A stretch of 64,000 nucleotides of DNA from Rhodocyclaceae bacterium. GTDB taxonomy: Bacteria; Pseudomonadota; Gammaproteobacteria; Burkholderiales; Rhodocyclaceae. Positions 17,533 to 26,891 of this stretch are shown piece by piece (position 1 is the stretch's first letter; each line of letters opens with the position of its first letter). The stretch covers positions 310,001-374,000 of the forward strand of contig JAUXXJ010000004.1 of NCBI GenBank assembly GCA_030681195.1, given 5' to 3'. The position numbers and the translations under genes are program-made. The notes beneath the pieces are model-generated. The model was not told where the DNA came from. It did not search any database and saw only the letters and a program-made list of their open reading frames with translations.

Positions 17533-17584
17533 GGCGTGAATAATACGCAAGACACGACTCACCAGCCGCCCCAAACCCGCAAGT

Positions 17585-17647
17585 GCCGTCTCGCCAGCAG
17601 GGAGGCCGTCAGGCCGGAAGCGGCCCGAAGAGGCTGCGCCGACTTTT
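17585..17647 (-). repeat. Dispersed repeat, 63-bp variant (type B)
   Basis: Same arrangement as the copy at 5496-5558, with a 39-bp insert between CGCCAGC and GCCGACTTTT. Differences are limited to the outer GCCGTCTC end. It lies between the outer-membrane protein gene and the terminator after fba. The preceding CCAAACCCGCA (from about 17571) also occurs upstream of the other copy near 5446. Confidence 0.85.
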
Positions 17648-17654
17648 CCAGGCG

Positions 17655-17684
17655 AAAAAAAGGCCGCATAACGCGGCCTTTTTT
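17655..17684. terminator. Rho-independent terminator after fba, bidirectional
   Basis: Stem GGCCGC / GCGGCC with loop ATAAC, flanked by seven A and six T. In the minus direction it ends the Calvin-cycle operon after fba; in the plus direction it would also work. It lies 17 bp past the fba stop. Confidence 0.85.
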
Positions 17685-17701
17685 GTCGGTGCGGAAAACG
17701 C

Positions 17702-18766
17702 TTACTTAATGACAGCGTTCAGCTCACCCTTCTTATAGCGGTTGGCCATTTTCTCGAGGTCGATGACCTTGATCTTGGAGGCCATGCCGGCGCAGCCGAA
17801 GGCTTCGTAACGGGCCTTGCAGATTTCCTTCATCGCCTTGCGGGCTTCGGCCAGATACTTGCGCGGATCAAAGTTCTTGCGATCCTTGTTGAGGAACTGG
17901 CGGATGGCGCCGGTGGAGGCCATGCGCAGGTCGGTATCGATGTTGATCTTGCGCACGCCGTTCTTGATGCCTTCGACGATTTCTTCAACCGGCACGCCGT
18001 AGGTCGCGCCCATCTCGCCGCCGTTTTCGTTGATGATCTTCAGCCAATCCTGCGGCACGCTGGAGGAGCCGTGCATCACCAGGTGGGTGTTGGGCAGGCG
18101 GGCATGGATTTCCTTGATGCGGTCGATGCGCAGCACGGCGCCCGTGGGCGGACGCGTGAACTTGTAGGCGCCGTGGCTGGTGCCGATGGCGATGGCCAGC
18201 GCATCAACGCCGGTTGCCTTGACGAACTCGGCGGCTTCATTGGGGTCGGTCAGCAACTGGTCGTGCGACAGCACGCCTTCGGCGCCGTGGCCGTCTTCCT
18301 TCTCGCCCATGCCGGATTCGAGCGAGCCGAGGCAGCCCAGTTCGCCTTCGACCGACACGCCGATGGCGTGGGCGATGTCGACGACGTGCTTGGTGGTCTT
18401 GACGTTGTACTCGAAGCTGGAGGGCGTCTTGGCATCTTCCATCAGCGAGCCGTCCATCATGACGCTGGAGAAGCCGGAGCGCATCGACTGGATGCAGATG
18501 GCCGGGCTGGCGCCGTGGTCCTGGTGCATGACGATTGGCACGTCGGGGTGGGTTTCAATCGCGGCTTCGATCAGCTTGCGCAGATAGGCTTCGCCGGCAT
18601 ATTTGCGGGCGCCGGCCGAGCCTTGCATGATGACCGGGCTGTTGGTCTCTTCAGCAGCTTCCATGATGGCCTGAATCTGCTCAAGGTTGTTAACGTTGAA
18701 TGCGGGCAAGCCATAGCCGTTCTCGGCGGCGTGGTCCAGTAGTTGGCGCATGGATACGAGTGCCAT
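17702..18766 (-). CDS. fba: Class II fructose-1,6-bisphosphate aldolase, Calvin-cycle subtype
   Basis: 354 residues from ATG 18766 with AGAGGAGAC upstream. This metal-dependent aldolase joins glyceraldehyde-3-P and DHAP, and in the Calvin cycle also erythrose-4-P and DHAP to make sedoheptulose bisphosphate. Typical stretches are [31 protein letters not shown] with the catalytic Asp and a zinc His, and [11 protein letters not shown]. It is last in the operon reading fbp-prkB-tkt-gap-pgk-pyk-fba, with a terminator just downstream. The length matches the CbbA subtype. Confidence 0.96.
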   Translation of the reverse strand: MALVSMRQLLDHAAENGYGLPAFNVNNLEQIQAIMEAAEETNSPVIMQGSAGARKYAGEAYLRKLIEAAIETHPDVPIVMHQDHGASPAICIQSMRSGFSSVMMDGSLMEDAKTPSSFEYNVKTTKHVVDIAHAIGVSVEGELGCLGSLESGMGEKEDGHGAEGVLSHDQLLTDPNEAAEFVKATGVDALAIAIGTSHGAYKFTRPPTGAVLRIDRIKEIHARLPNTHLVMHGSSSVPQDWLKIINENGGEMGATYGVPVEEIVEGIKNGVRKINIDTDLRMASTGAIRQFLNKDRKNFDPRKYLAEARKAMKEICKARYEAFGCAGMASKIKVIDLEKMANRYKKGELNAVIK

Positions 18767-18808
18767 TGATGTCTCCTCTTTTAGGTAAAGTAATCAGTGT
18801 TAAAAGCG

Positions 18809-20245
18809 TCAGGCGGGACGGTGTTCGCCGACGCGCACGAGCTTGAGCGTATTGGTACCGCCGGCCTGGCCGATCGGCTCACCGTAGGTCATCACGATCA
18901 GGTCTCCCAATTCGACGGCGCCCGAGCGCAACAGTTCCTCTTCGGCTTCGAACAGCAACTCATCGCGGTCGTGGCCGAGATAACGCATCATCAGCGGATA
19001 AACGCCGCGATAGACGCTGACCTTGTAGCGCGTGCGGCTATCCGGCGTCAGCGCATAGATCGGGACACCGACATCAAGGCGCGAAATCCACAGTGCCGTC
19101 GAACCGGACTGGGTCAGCGAAGCAATCGCCTTGACCTTGAGGTGATGCGCGGTAAACAACGCGGCCATCGCCACCGACTGGTCGATCCGCGTGAAGACGC
19201 GATCGAGGAAGTGGCGGTCGAGCGCAGCCGGGTCCATCGACTTTTCGGCTTCGTGGCAGATACGTGCCATCGCCTGTACGGTTTCGACCGGGTAATCGCC
19301 GGCAGCGGTTTCGGCCGACAGCATCACCGCATCGGTGCCATCGAGCACGGCATTCGCGACATCCGAAACCTCGGCACGCGTCGGCACGGGGGAATGGATC
19401 ATCGACTCCATCATCTGCGTCGCGGTGATGGCGAACTTGTTGTGCTCGCGGGCGAGGCGAATGATTTTTTTCTGCAGCGCCGGCACGGCTGCATCGCCGA
19501 CCTCGACGGCCAGATCGCCGCGCGCCACCATCACGCCATCGCAGGCATGCAGGATGTCTTCAAGGTTTTCGATGGCCTCGCAGCGTTCAATCTTGGCCAC
19601 GATCTGGGCCTGCGATCCGGCCTTGTGCAGCAGCTTGCGCGCCAGACGCAGATCGCCGCCGGTCTTGGGAAAGGACACGGCGACATAGTCCACCTGCAAC
19701 TCTGCCGCCGTCTGAATGTCTTCCATGTCCTTGGGCGTTAGCGCCGGCGCGGACAAGCCGCCACCCTGCTTGTTGATGCCCTTGTTGTTCGACAGTTCCG
19801 TGCCCTGGCGTACCACGCAGTAAATCTCGGTTTCCTCGATGCGCTCGACATCCATGACCACGCGGCCATCGTCGAGCAACAGCGTATCGCCCGGGGCCAC
19901 ATCATCGATCAGTTCGGGATAGTCGAGGCCGACGCGCTGGGAATCGCCCAACTCGCAGGCAGCATCGAGAATGAAGGGCTGGCCCGGCTTGAGCAGGATC
20001 TTGCTGCCGGCAAACTTGCCGATGCGAATCTTTGGCCCCTGCAGATCGGCCATCATGGCGACGGTGCGGCCATGTGTGCGCATCGACTGTTGCAATACTT
20101 CGATACGTTTGCGATGATCGTCCGGTGTCCCGTGCGAGAAGTTCAGCCGCACGACATCAATCCCGGCCGCGACGAGCTTATCCATGGTTTCGGAGTCTGA
20201 CGAAGCAGGTCCGAGGGTAGCGACAATTTTGGTTGTTCTGAGCAT
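18809..20245 (-). CDS. pyk: Pyruvate kinase
   Basis: 478 residues. It makes pyruvate and ATP from phosphoenolpyruvate. Seen are TKIVATLGPASSDSETM at the N-terminus, KIERCEAIENLEDIL, the MVARGDLAVEVG substrate/metal region, ATQMMESMIHSPVPTRAEVSD and a C-terminal allosteric domain. It lies between pgk and fba in the Calvin operon. Pyruvate kinase is not part of the cycle and links fixed carbon to pyruvate and the PDH/oxidoreductase genes at 50-64 kb. The start at 20245 has no strong ribosome binding site, so translation may depend on the upstream hairpin region or on coupling. Confidence 0.96.
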   Translation of the reverse strand: MLRTTKIVATLGPASSDSETMDKLVAAGIDVVRLNFSHGTPDDHRKRIEVLQQSMRTHGRTVAMMADLQGPKIRIGKFAGSKILLKPGQPFILDAACELGDSQRVGLDYPELIDDVAPGDTLLLDDGRVVMDVERIEETEIYCVVRQGTELSNNKGINKQGGGLSAPALTPKDMEDIQTAAELQVDYVAVSFPKTGGDLRLARKLLHKAGSQAQIVAKIERCEAIENLEDILHACDGVMVARGDLAVEVGDAAVPALQKKIIRLAREHNKFAITATQMMESMIHSPVPTRAEVSDVANAVLDGTDAVMLSAETAAGDYPVETVQAMARICHEAEKSMDPAALDRHFLDRVFTRIDQSVAMAALFTAHHLKVKAIASLTQSGSTALWISRLDVGVPIYALTPDSRTRYKVSVYRGVYPLMMRYLGHDRDELLFEAEEELLRSGAVELGDLIVMTYGEPIGQAGGTNTLKLVRVGEHRPA

Positions 20246-20252
20246 CGGAGTT

Positions 20253-20275
20253 AAAAGGCCGCGACAAGCGCGGCC
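20253..20275 (-). terminator. Intercistronic hairpin with short T-run between pgk and pyk
   Basis: On the minus strand GGCCGCG - CTTGT - CGCGGCC is followed by TTTT, 8-11 bases before the pyk start. It could act as a weak terminator, or as a processing/stability element lowering pyk and fba expression relative to pgk. The T-run is short, so termination would be partial. Confidence 0.5.
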
Positions 20276-20284
20276 CTACCTTAG

Positions 20285-21469
20285 TTAGCCCTTGGCACGC
20301 TGTTCAAGAATATCCACGGCAGGCAGAACCTTGCCCTCCAGATATTCAAGGAAAGCACCACCGGCGGTGGAAATGTACGACACCTTGTCGTAGATATCGT
20401 ATTTCTGGATAGCGGCAATCGTGTCACCACCACCCGCAAGAGTGAAAGCCTTGGTGTTGGCGATGGCCATGGCAATCGCTTTCGTACCCTCACCAAACTG
20501 ATCGAACTCGAACACACCAACCGGACCGTTCCACACCACGGTGCCCGCCTTCATGATGATGTCGACCAGTTCTTGCGTCGACTTCGGGCCGATGTCAAAA
20601 ATCATGTCGTCGTCAGAAACTGCGCCGGCATCCTTGCTCACCGCCGGTTCGTTGGCATCGAACTTTTTGCCGCAGACGACATCGACAGCGATCGGGATGG
20701 TTGCACCACGCGCGGTCATCTTGGTCATCAGCGCCTGTGCGGTGGGCACCAGATCATCCTCGCACAGCGACTTGCCGACGTTCTTGCCCGTGGCCTTGAG
20801 GAAGGTGTTGGCAATACCACCGCCGACGACCAGTTGCTCGCACTTCTCCGACAAGGCTTCGAGCACGGTCAGCTTGGTCGACACCTTGGAGCCGCCGACG
20901 ATGGCGACCATTGGGCGGGCGGGGTTGGCGAGTGCCTTGTGCAGGGCTTCCAGTTCCTCGGAAACCAGCATGCCAGCGCAGGCCGTCGGTGCGAACTGGG
21001 CGATGCCGTAGGTGGAGGCTTCGGCGCGGTGGGCGGTGCCGAAAGCATCCATGACGAACACGTCGCACAGCGCGGCGTACTTCTTGGCGGTCTCCTCAAC
21101 GTTCTTCTTTTCGCCCTTGTTGACACGGCAGTTTTCCAGCAGCACGACTTCGCCAGCGGCGACCTCGAAACCACCGTCAACCCAGTTCTGGATCACGCGA
21201 ACGGTTCTGCCTAACTTGGCGGACATCACGTCGGCCACGGGCTGGAGCGAGTCCTCCGGCTTGAATTCGCCTTCGGTCGGACGACCGAGGTGGGAGGTCA
21301 CCATCACCTTGGCGCCAGCCTTCAGGGCATGCTCGATGGTCGGCATCGAGGCGGTGATACGCGCATCGGACGTGACCTTGCCGTCCTTGACGGGCACATT
21401 GAGGTCGGCGCGGATGAACACGCGCTTGCCCTTGAGGTCGAGGTCGGTCATGCGGATGAATTTGGGCAT
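20285..21469 (-). CDS. pgk: Phosphoglycerate kinase
   Basis: 394 residues from ATG 21469 ([20 protein letters not shown]) with GGAGACAAC upstream; the open frame extends further upstream but without conservation. It phosphorylates 3-phosphoglycerate to 1,3-bisphosphoglycerate. Typical segments are [48 protein letters not shown] and [14 protein letters not shown] at the C-terminal nucleotide site. It is the fifth gene of the fbp-to-fba run, 82 bp after gap. Confidence 0.97.
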   Translation of the reverse strand: MPKFIRMTDLDLKGKRVFIRADLNVPVKDGKVTSDARITASMPTIEHALKAGAKVMVTSHLGRPTEGEFKPEDSLQPVADVMSAKLGRTVRVIQNWVDGGFEVAAGEVVLLENCRVNKGEKKNVEETAKKYAALCDVFVMDAFGTAHRAEASTYGIAQFAPTACAGMLVSEELEALHKALANPARPMVAIVGGSKVSTKLTVLEALSEKCEQLVVGGGIANTFLKATGKNVGKSLCEDDLVPTAQALMTKMTARGATIPIAVDVVCGKKFDANEPAVSKDAGAVSDDDMIFDIGPKSTQELVDIIMKAGTVVWNGPVGVFEFDQFGEGTKAIAMAIANTKAFTLAGGGDTIAAIQKYDIYDKVSYISTAGGAFLEYLEGKVLPAVDILEQRAKG

Positions 21470-21551
21470 GTGTTGTCTCCTGAATATTCTTGAAGTTAAC
21501 CACTGAAGCGTTGCGCCCGTGTTAAGGCGCAACGCTTGGATGGGCAACTTC

Positions 21552-22562
<1,011 letters not shown>

Positions 22563-22577
22563 CTAGAGAGGTAATGA

Positions 22578-24593
22578 TTAGATGAATGACTCGACGGTCT
22601 TCACGACATTGTCTGCCGTGAAGCCGAATTCCTTGAACAAGACGCCAGCCGGGGCCGACTCGCCGAAGCGGTCAAGACCGATTACTTTACCCGCTCCGCC
22701 GACATACTTCCACCAGCCATCCGTAACGCCCGCTTCGACGACGATCTTCGGCAGCGCCTTGGGCAGCACGCTGTCCTTGTAGGCCTGGTCCTGGCGGTCG
22801 AACACGTTGGTCGAAGGCATCGACACCACGGTAACGCCCACACCCTTTTCAGCCAGTGCCGCCTGAGCCTTCAGCGCCAGTTCAACTTCCGAACCAGTGG
22901 CGATGATCACCGCCTTGGCCGTGCCTTGAGCAGCAGACAGCACATAGCCACCCTTCTTGATTGCTTCAATCGTCGCCGCATCGCGCTTCACAAACGGCAG
23001 ATTCTGGCGCGACAGACACAGTGAGGACGGGCCGGTCAGCTTCTCGACACCTGAGGTCCAGGCCACCATGGTCTCTACCGTATCACAGGGACGCCAGACA
23101 TCCATGTTCGGTATCAAACGTAGCGAGGCGATTTGTTCGACCGGCTGGTGCGTCGGGCCGTCTTCGCCGAGGCCGATGGAATCGTGCGTGAATACATAGA
23201 TCACGCGCTGCTTCATCAGCGCCGACATGCGCAGGGCGTTGCGGGCATATTCCGAGAACATCAGGAAGGTGCCGCCGAAGGGCAGCAGGCCGCCGTGCAG
23301 CGCCATGCCGTTCATGATGTGCGACATGCCGAACTCGCGCACGCCGTAGGAGATGTAGTTGCCAGTGCTCTTGCCGGAGACATGCTTGCAACCCGTCCAG
23401 TTGGTCAGGTTGGAGCCGGTCAGGTCGGCCGAGCCACCGAGGAACTCGGGCAGCGCCGGGGCCAGGGCGTTGATCGCCAGTTGCGAGGCCTTGCGGGTCG
23501 CAACGGTCTCGCCCTTTTCGTTGGTCGCGGCAATCGCCTTCTTGGCGAAATCCGCCCAAGTGGCAGGCAGTTCGCTGGCCATGCGGCGCTTGAACTCGGC
23601 GGCCTCGGCAGGAAAAGCCTTGGCATAGTGCTCGAACTTCTGGCTCCATGAAGCCTCCCATTCGGCGCCCTTCTTCTTGGCGTCCCAAGTCTCATAGACT
23701 TCCTGGGGGATCTCGAAGGGGCCAAAGTTCCAGCCCATGTGCGGACGGGTGAGTGCAATCTCGATGTCACCCAGCGGGGCGCCGTGCACGTCGTGTGTGC
23801 CGCACTTGTTGGGGGAGCCGGCGCCGATCACGGTCTTGCAGCAGATCAGCGAGGGCTTGTCGGTAACGGCCTTGGCTGCTTCGATGGCCTTGTGCAGAGC
23901 CTCGGGATCATGGCCATTGACATTTGCCACGACATGCCAGCCGTAGGCTTCAAAGCGCTTGGGGGTGTCATCGGTGAACCAGCCTTCGACGTGGCCGTCG
24001 ATGGAGATGCCGTTGTCGTCCCAGAAGGCGGTCAGCTTGCCGAGGCCCCAGGTACCGGCCAGCGCGCAGGCTTCGTGCGAGATGCCTTCCATCAGGCAGC
24101 CATCGCCGAGGAAGACCCAGGTGCGGTGATCGACGACCTCATGGCCGGGCTTGTTGAATTCGGCGGCCAGCAGCTTCTCGGCCATCGCCATGCCGACGGC
24201 GTTGGTGATGCCCTGGCCGAGCGGGCCGGTGGTGGTCTCGACGCCCGGCGTGTAGCCGAGTTCGGGGTGGCCTGGCGTCTTGCTGTGCAACTGGCGGAAG
24301 TTCTTCAGGTCGTCGATACTGAGATCATAGCCGGTGAGGTGCAGCAGGGCGTAGATCAGCATCGAGCCGTGGCCGTTCGACAGCACGAAGCGGTCACGGT
24401 TGGCCCACTTGGGGTTATTGGGGTTGTGGCGCATGTGGTGGTTCCACAGCACTTCGGCAATCTCGGCCATGCCCATGGGGGCGCCGGGGTGGCCGGAATT
24501 GGCTTTTTGCACGGCATCCATGGCAAGGGCACGGATCGCGCTGGTCAGGTTGTTGAACACGGGTGGCTCGAAATCGCTGAAAGTTGCGGACAT
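22578..24593 (-). CDS. tkt: Transketolase
   Basis: 671 residues, full length. This thiamine-diphosphate enzyme moves two-carbon units between sugar phosphates in the regenerative phase of the Calvin cycle and in the pentose phosphate pathway. Seen are [20 protein letters not shown] near the N-terminus, the TPP motif [13 protein letters not shown], and a central [19 protein letters not shown] with conserved active-site residues. The strong AGGAGGAAAA-like site upstream of ATG 24593 supports the start. It lies between prkB and gap. Confidence 0.97.
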   Translation of the reverse strand: MSATFSDFEPPVFNNLTSAIRALAMDAVQKANSGHPGAPMGMAEIAEVLWNHHMRHNPNNPKWANRDRFVLSNGHGSMLIYALLHLTGYDLSIDDLKNFRQLHSKTPGHPELGYTPGVETTTGPLGQGITNAVGMAMAEKLLAAEFNKPGHEVVDHRTWVFLGDGCLMEGISHEACALAGTWGLGKLTAFWDDNGISIDGHVEGWFTDDTPKRFEAYGWHVVANVNGHDPEALHKAIEAAKAVTDKPSLICCKTVIGAGSPNKCGTHDVHGAPLGDIEIALTRPHMGWNFGPFEIPQEVYETWDAKKKGAEWEASWSQKFEHYAKAFPAEAAEFKRRMASELPATWADFAKKAIAATNEKGETVATRKASQLAINALAPALPEFLGGSADLTGSNLTNWTGCKHVSGKSTGNYISYGVREFGMSHIMNGMALHGGLLPFGGTFLMFSEYARNALRMSALMKQRVIYVFTHDSIGLGEDGPTHQPVEQIASLRLIPNMDVWRPCDTVETMVAWTSGVEKLTGPSSLCLSRQNLPFVKRDAATIEAIKKGGYVLSAAQGTAKAVIIATGSEVELALKAQAALAEKGVGVTVVSMPSTNVFDRQDQAYKDSVLPKALPKIVVEAGVTDGWWKYVGGAGKVIGLDRFGESAPAGVLFKEFGFTADNVVKTVESFI

Positions 24594-24665
24594 AAGGTGT
24601 TTTCCTCCGAAGGGCAGCGCGGAATTATCCGCGAAACCCGATTGGTAATGTTGTTTAAGTATTTA

Positions 24666-25544
24666 TTACAGCGCCATGGCGCGGCGCTTGTTTTCCATCA
24701 GGCGCAGGATCATCGGCGTGAAGATCAGTTGCATCGCAATTTCCATCTTGCCGCCGGGCACGACGATGATGTTCGGCCGCGACATGAAGGAGTCCTTGAC
24801 CATCGACAGTAGGTAGGGGAAGTCGATACCCTTTGGGTTGGCAAAACGGATCACCACAAAGCTCTCGTCCGGTGTGGGAATATCCTGTGCGATGAAGGGG
24901 TTGGAGGTATCCACGGTCGGCACACGCTGGAAATTCACGTGGGTACGCGAGAACTGCGGCGTGATGTAATTAATGTAGTCGGGCATGCGGCGCAGGATGG
25001 TATCGACCACGGCCTCGGTCGAATAACCGCGTGCGCCCTTGTCACGGACCAGCTTCTGAATCCACTCAAGGTTGATGGTCGGCACCACGCCGACGAGCAG
25101 GTCGGCATGCTGGGCCACGTTCACCTTGTCGGTGACGACGGCGCCGTGCAGGCCCTCGTAGAACATCAGATCGGAAGGCGGCAGGTCTTGCCAGGGCGTG
25201 AAGGTACCCGGCTCCTGCTTCCACGGCGCAGCTTCCTCGTGGTTGTGCAGGTAATAGCGGCGCTTGCCGATACCGTTTTCACCATACTGCTTGAACAGGG
25301 CTTCAAGCAGCTCAAGCTCGTTGGTGTCGGCGCCGAAATGGCTGAAGTGATTGTTACCTTCCTTCGCGGCAGCGGCGGCAGCTTCCTTCATGGCCTTGCG
25401 GTCGAACTTGTGGAAGGAATCGCCCTCGATAATCGCGGCGGTGAGCTTTTCGCGGCGGAACACATGCGCGAAAGACTTGGTGACAGTAGATGTACCTGCT
25501 CCCGAAGAACCGGTAATCGCGATGACTGGGTGCTTGACCGACAT
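24666..25544 (-). CDS. prkB: Phosphoribulokinase
   Basis: 292 residues, the proteobacterial PRK size. It phosphorylates ribulose-5-P to ribulose-1,5-bisphosphate, the substrate of RubisCO, and is diagnostic for the Calvin cycle. The P-loop GSSGAGTST is at about residues 12-20. Other typical segments are IEGDSFHKFDR, LMFYEGLHGAVV with the Walker-B-like region, and VVPTINLEWIQKL. It follows fbp by 27 bp. Confidence 0.97.
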   Translation of the reverse strand: MSVKHPVIAITGSSGAGTSTVTKSFAHVFRREKLTAAIIEGDSFHKFDRKAMKEAAAAAAKEGNNHFSHFGADTNELELLEALFKQYGENGIGKRRYYLHNHEEAAPWKQEPGTFTPWQDLPPSDLMFYEGLHGAVVTDKVNVAQHADLLVGVVPTINLEWIQKLVRDKGARGYSTEAVVDTILRRMPDYINYITPQFSRTHVNFQRVPTVDTSNPFIAQDIPTPDESFVVIRFANPKGIDFPYLLSMVKDSFMSRPNIIVVPGGKMEIAMQLIFTPMILRLMENKRRAMAL

Positions 25545-25571
25545 GGACTTCTCCGAAGAAAGTGAAATAAA

Positions 25572-26609
25572 TTAGCGGAACAGGGAGCGCGAGGAAAAGA
25601 GCGGCATGTCGTAGCTGCTCGGGTCCTTGCCTTCAACATATTCCTGATGGTAGCGATGCAGGAGATCGACCTCGTCCTTCGAACCAAAGATGAAGGGCGC
25701 ACGCTGATGCATTTCCGCAGGTTTAATATCAAGGATACGGTTGCGGCCGGTAATCGCGCCACCGCCCGCCTGCTCGATGATGAAGGCAATCGGGTTGGCT
25801 TCATAGATCAGGCCAAGACGGCCGCCCTGGTCGCGGGTACGCTCGTCATGCGGATAGAGGAACACGCCGCCACGGGTGAGGATGCGATAAGCCTCAGCCA
25901 CCAGCGAAGCCACCCAGCGCATGCCAAAATCCTTGCCGCGCGGGCCTTCCTTGCCGGCCATGCACTCCTGCACATAGCGGCGCACCGGCGGCTCCCAGTA
26001 TTTCTCGTTCGAGGCATTGATGGCGAAGGTGCTCGCTTCGGTCGGAATCGTCATCGCGGGGTGTGTCAGCACATACTCGCCGATCTCGCGGTCGAGCGTA
26101 AAGCCATTCACGCCGTGTCCGGTGGTCATGATCAGGCGCGTCGAGGCACCATACTGGATCATGCCGGCGCAGACGATCTCGGCACCCGGCTGGAGAAAAT
26201 CTTCCGCCTTCGGCTTGCGCTTGGCATCCGGCGCCAGCAGGATCGAGAAGATCGTGCCGGTCTGGAAGTTGATATCGAGGTTGCCGGAGCCATTGAGGGG
26301 GTCGAAGGTCAGCAGGTACTTGCCACGCGGTTGGGAGACGCTGATGCCATCCATGTCCTCGGAAGCCATCGCCGACAGGTGGCCGGTCATCTTGGCAGCC
26401 TCCAGCATCACCTGGTTGGCCATCGACTCGATTTTTTGGTTCAGATCCTTGCCACTGGCCAGAAGCGCACCTTTGCCCACCTGGTTGGCGATGATCTTGC
26501 TTGCGGTGATGATGTCGTTGAGCAGCCCGGTAAAGTCGCCTGTGGCGCCCGGAATCTTGCGCTGCTCCTCGTTCATGAACTGGGTCAGCGTAATGCGGCT
26601 TTCCTGCAT
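25572..26609 (-). CDS. fbp: Fructose-1,6-bisphosphatase class I, with altered metal-site motif
   Basis: 345 residues from ATG 26609, directly after AAGGAGGGGAGT; the open frame upstream is not conserved. It hydrolyses fructose-1,6-bisphosphate, and in autotrophs often also sedoheptulose-1,7-bisphosphate. N-terminal MQESRITLTQFMNEEQRK and C-terminal segments are normal for class I. The usually invariant metal-binding signature DPLDGSSN reads DPLNGSGN here (minus strand near 26285-26315), replacing one Asp metal ligand by Asn and a Ser by Gly. This could weaken activity or change metal use. First gene of the operon that ends at fba. Confidence 0.93.
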   Translation of the reverse strand: MQESRITLTQFMNEEQRKIPGATGDFTGLLNDIITASKIIANQVGKGALLASGKDLNQKIESMANQVMLEAAKMTGHLSAMASEDMDGISVSQPRGKYLLTFDPLNGSGNLDINFQTGTIFSILLAPDAKRKPKAEDFLQPGAEIVCAGMIQYGASTRLIMTTGHGVNGFTLDREIGEYVLTHPAMTIPTEASTFAINASNEKYWEPPVRRYVQECMAGKEGPRGKDFGMRWVASLVAEAYRILTRGGVFLYPHDERTRDQGGRLGLIYEANPIAFIIEQAGGGAITGRNRILDIKPAEMHQRAPFIFGSKDEVDLLHRYHQEYVEGKDPSSYDMPLFSSRSLFR

Positions 26610-26682
26610 ACTCCCCTCCTTGTAATGGCGCGCGCCAAGTTTATGTTTTTGGTCTGCCGCTTGCCCTTTCCCTCCCCCGAGA

Positions 26683-26711
26683 AAAATCCCTGCCCCCGAT
26701 CGGGGGCAGGG
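26683..26711 (-). terminator. Strong palindrome with T-run between cbbO and fbp
   Basis: On the minus strand the perfect 24-bp palindrome made of CCCTGCCCCCGA and its complement is followed by ATTTTT. It would end transcripts from cbbO, or, if the fbp promoter lies upstream near the putative CbbR site at 26840, act as a leader attenuator about 75 bp before the fbp start. The sequence does not decide between these. Confidence 0.8.
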
Positions 26712-26839
26712 CCAAACTGGCAAACGCCAGAGGGAGTGGAGAAACAGTTTCAACAACACCGGGCAACACTGCCTTTGGTGTTATTGAGCAGATGAGCAGA
26801 CTCTAATGCTCCAAACCCATAAGCGCCAGTCACTTTTTC

Positions 26840-26854
26840 TTATGGTGTGAATAA
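26840..26854. promoter_or_regulatory. Putative CbbR operator upstream of the fbp operon
   Basis: TTATG GTGTG AATAA: the same 5-5-5 layout as the sites at 31564 and 32350, with one mismatch per arm, matching the LysR-type T-N11-A pattern. It is flanked on the left by CATAAG about 15 bases away, which pairs with the CTTATG. It lies about 230 bp upstream of fbp and 38 bp after the cbbO stop. Confidence 0.45.
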
Positions 26855-26891
26855 GGTCTCTACTGTTGCTATGCAGCAATTGAACCTGTGA

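Noticed and set aside
23215..23235. CATCAGCGCCGACATGCGCA in tkt, similar to the dispersed repeat
   Set aside because: Only AGCGCCGAC matches; the surrounding residues (MSALMK) are normal transketolase sequence.
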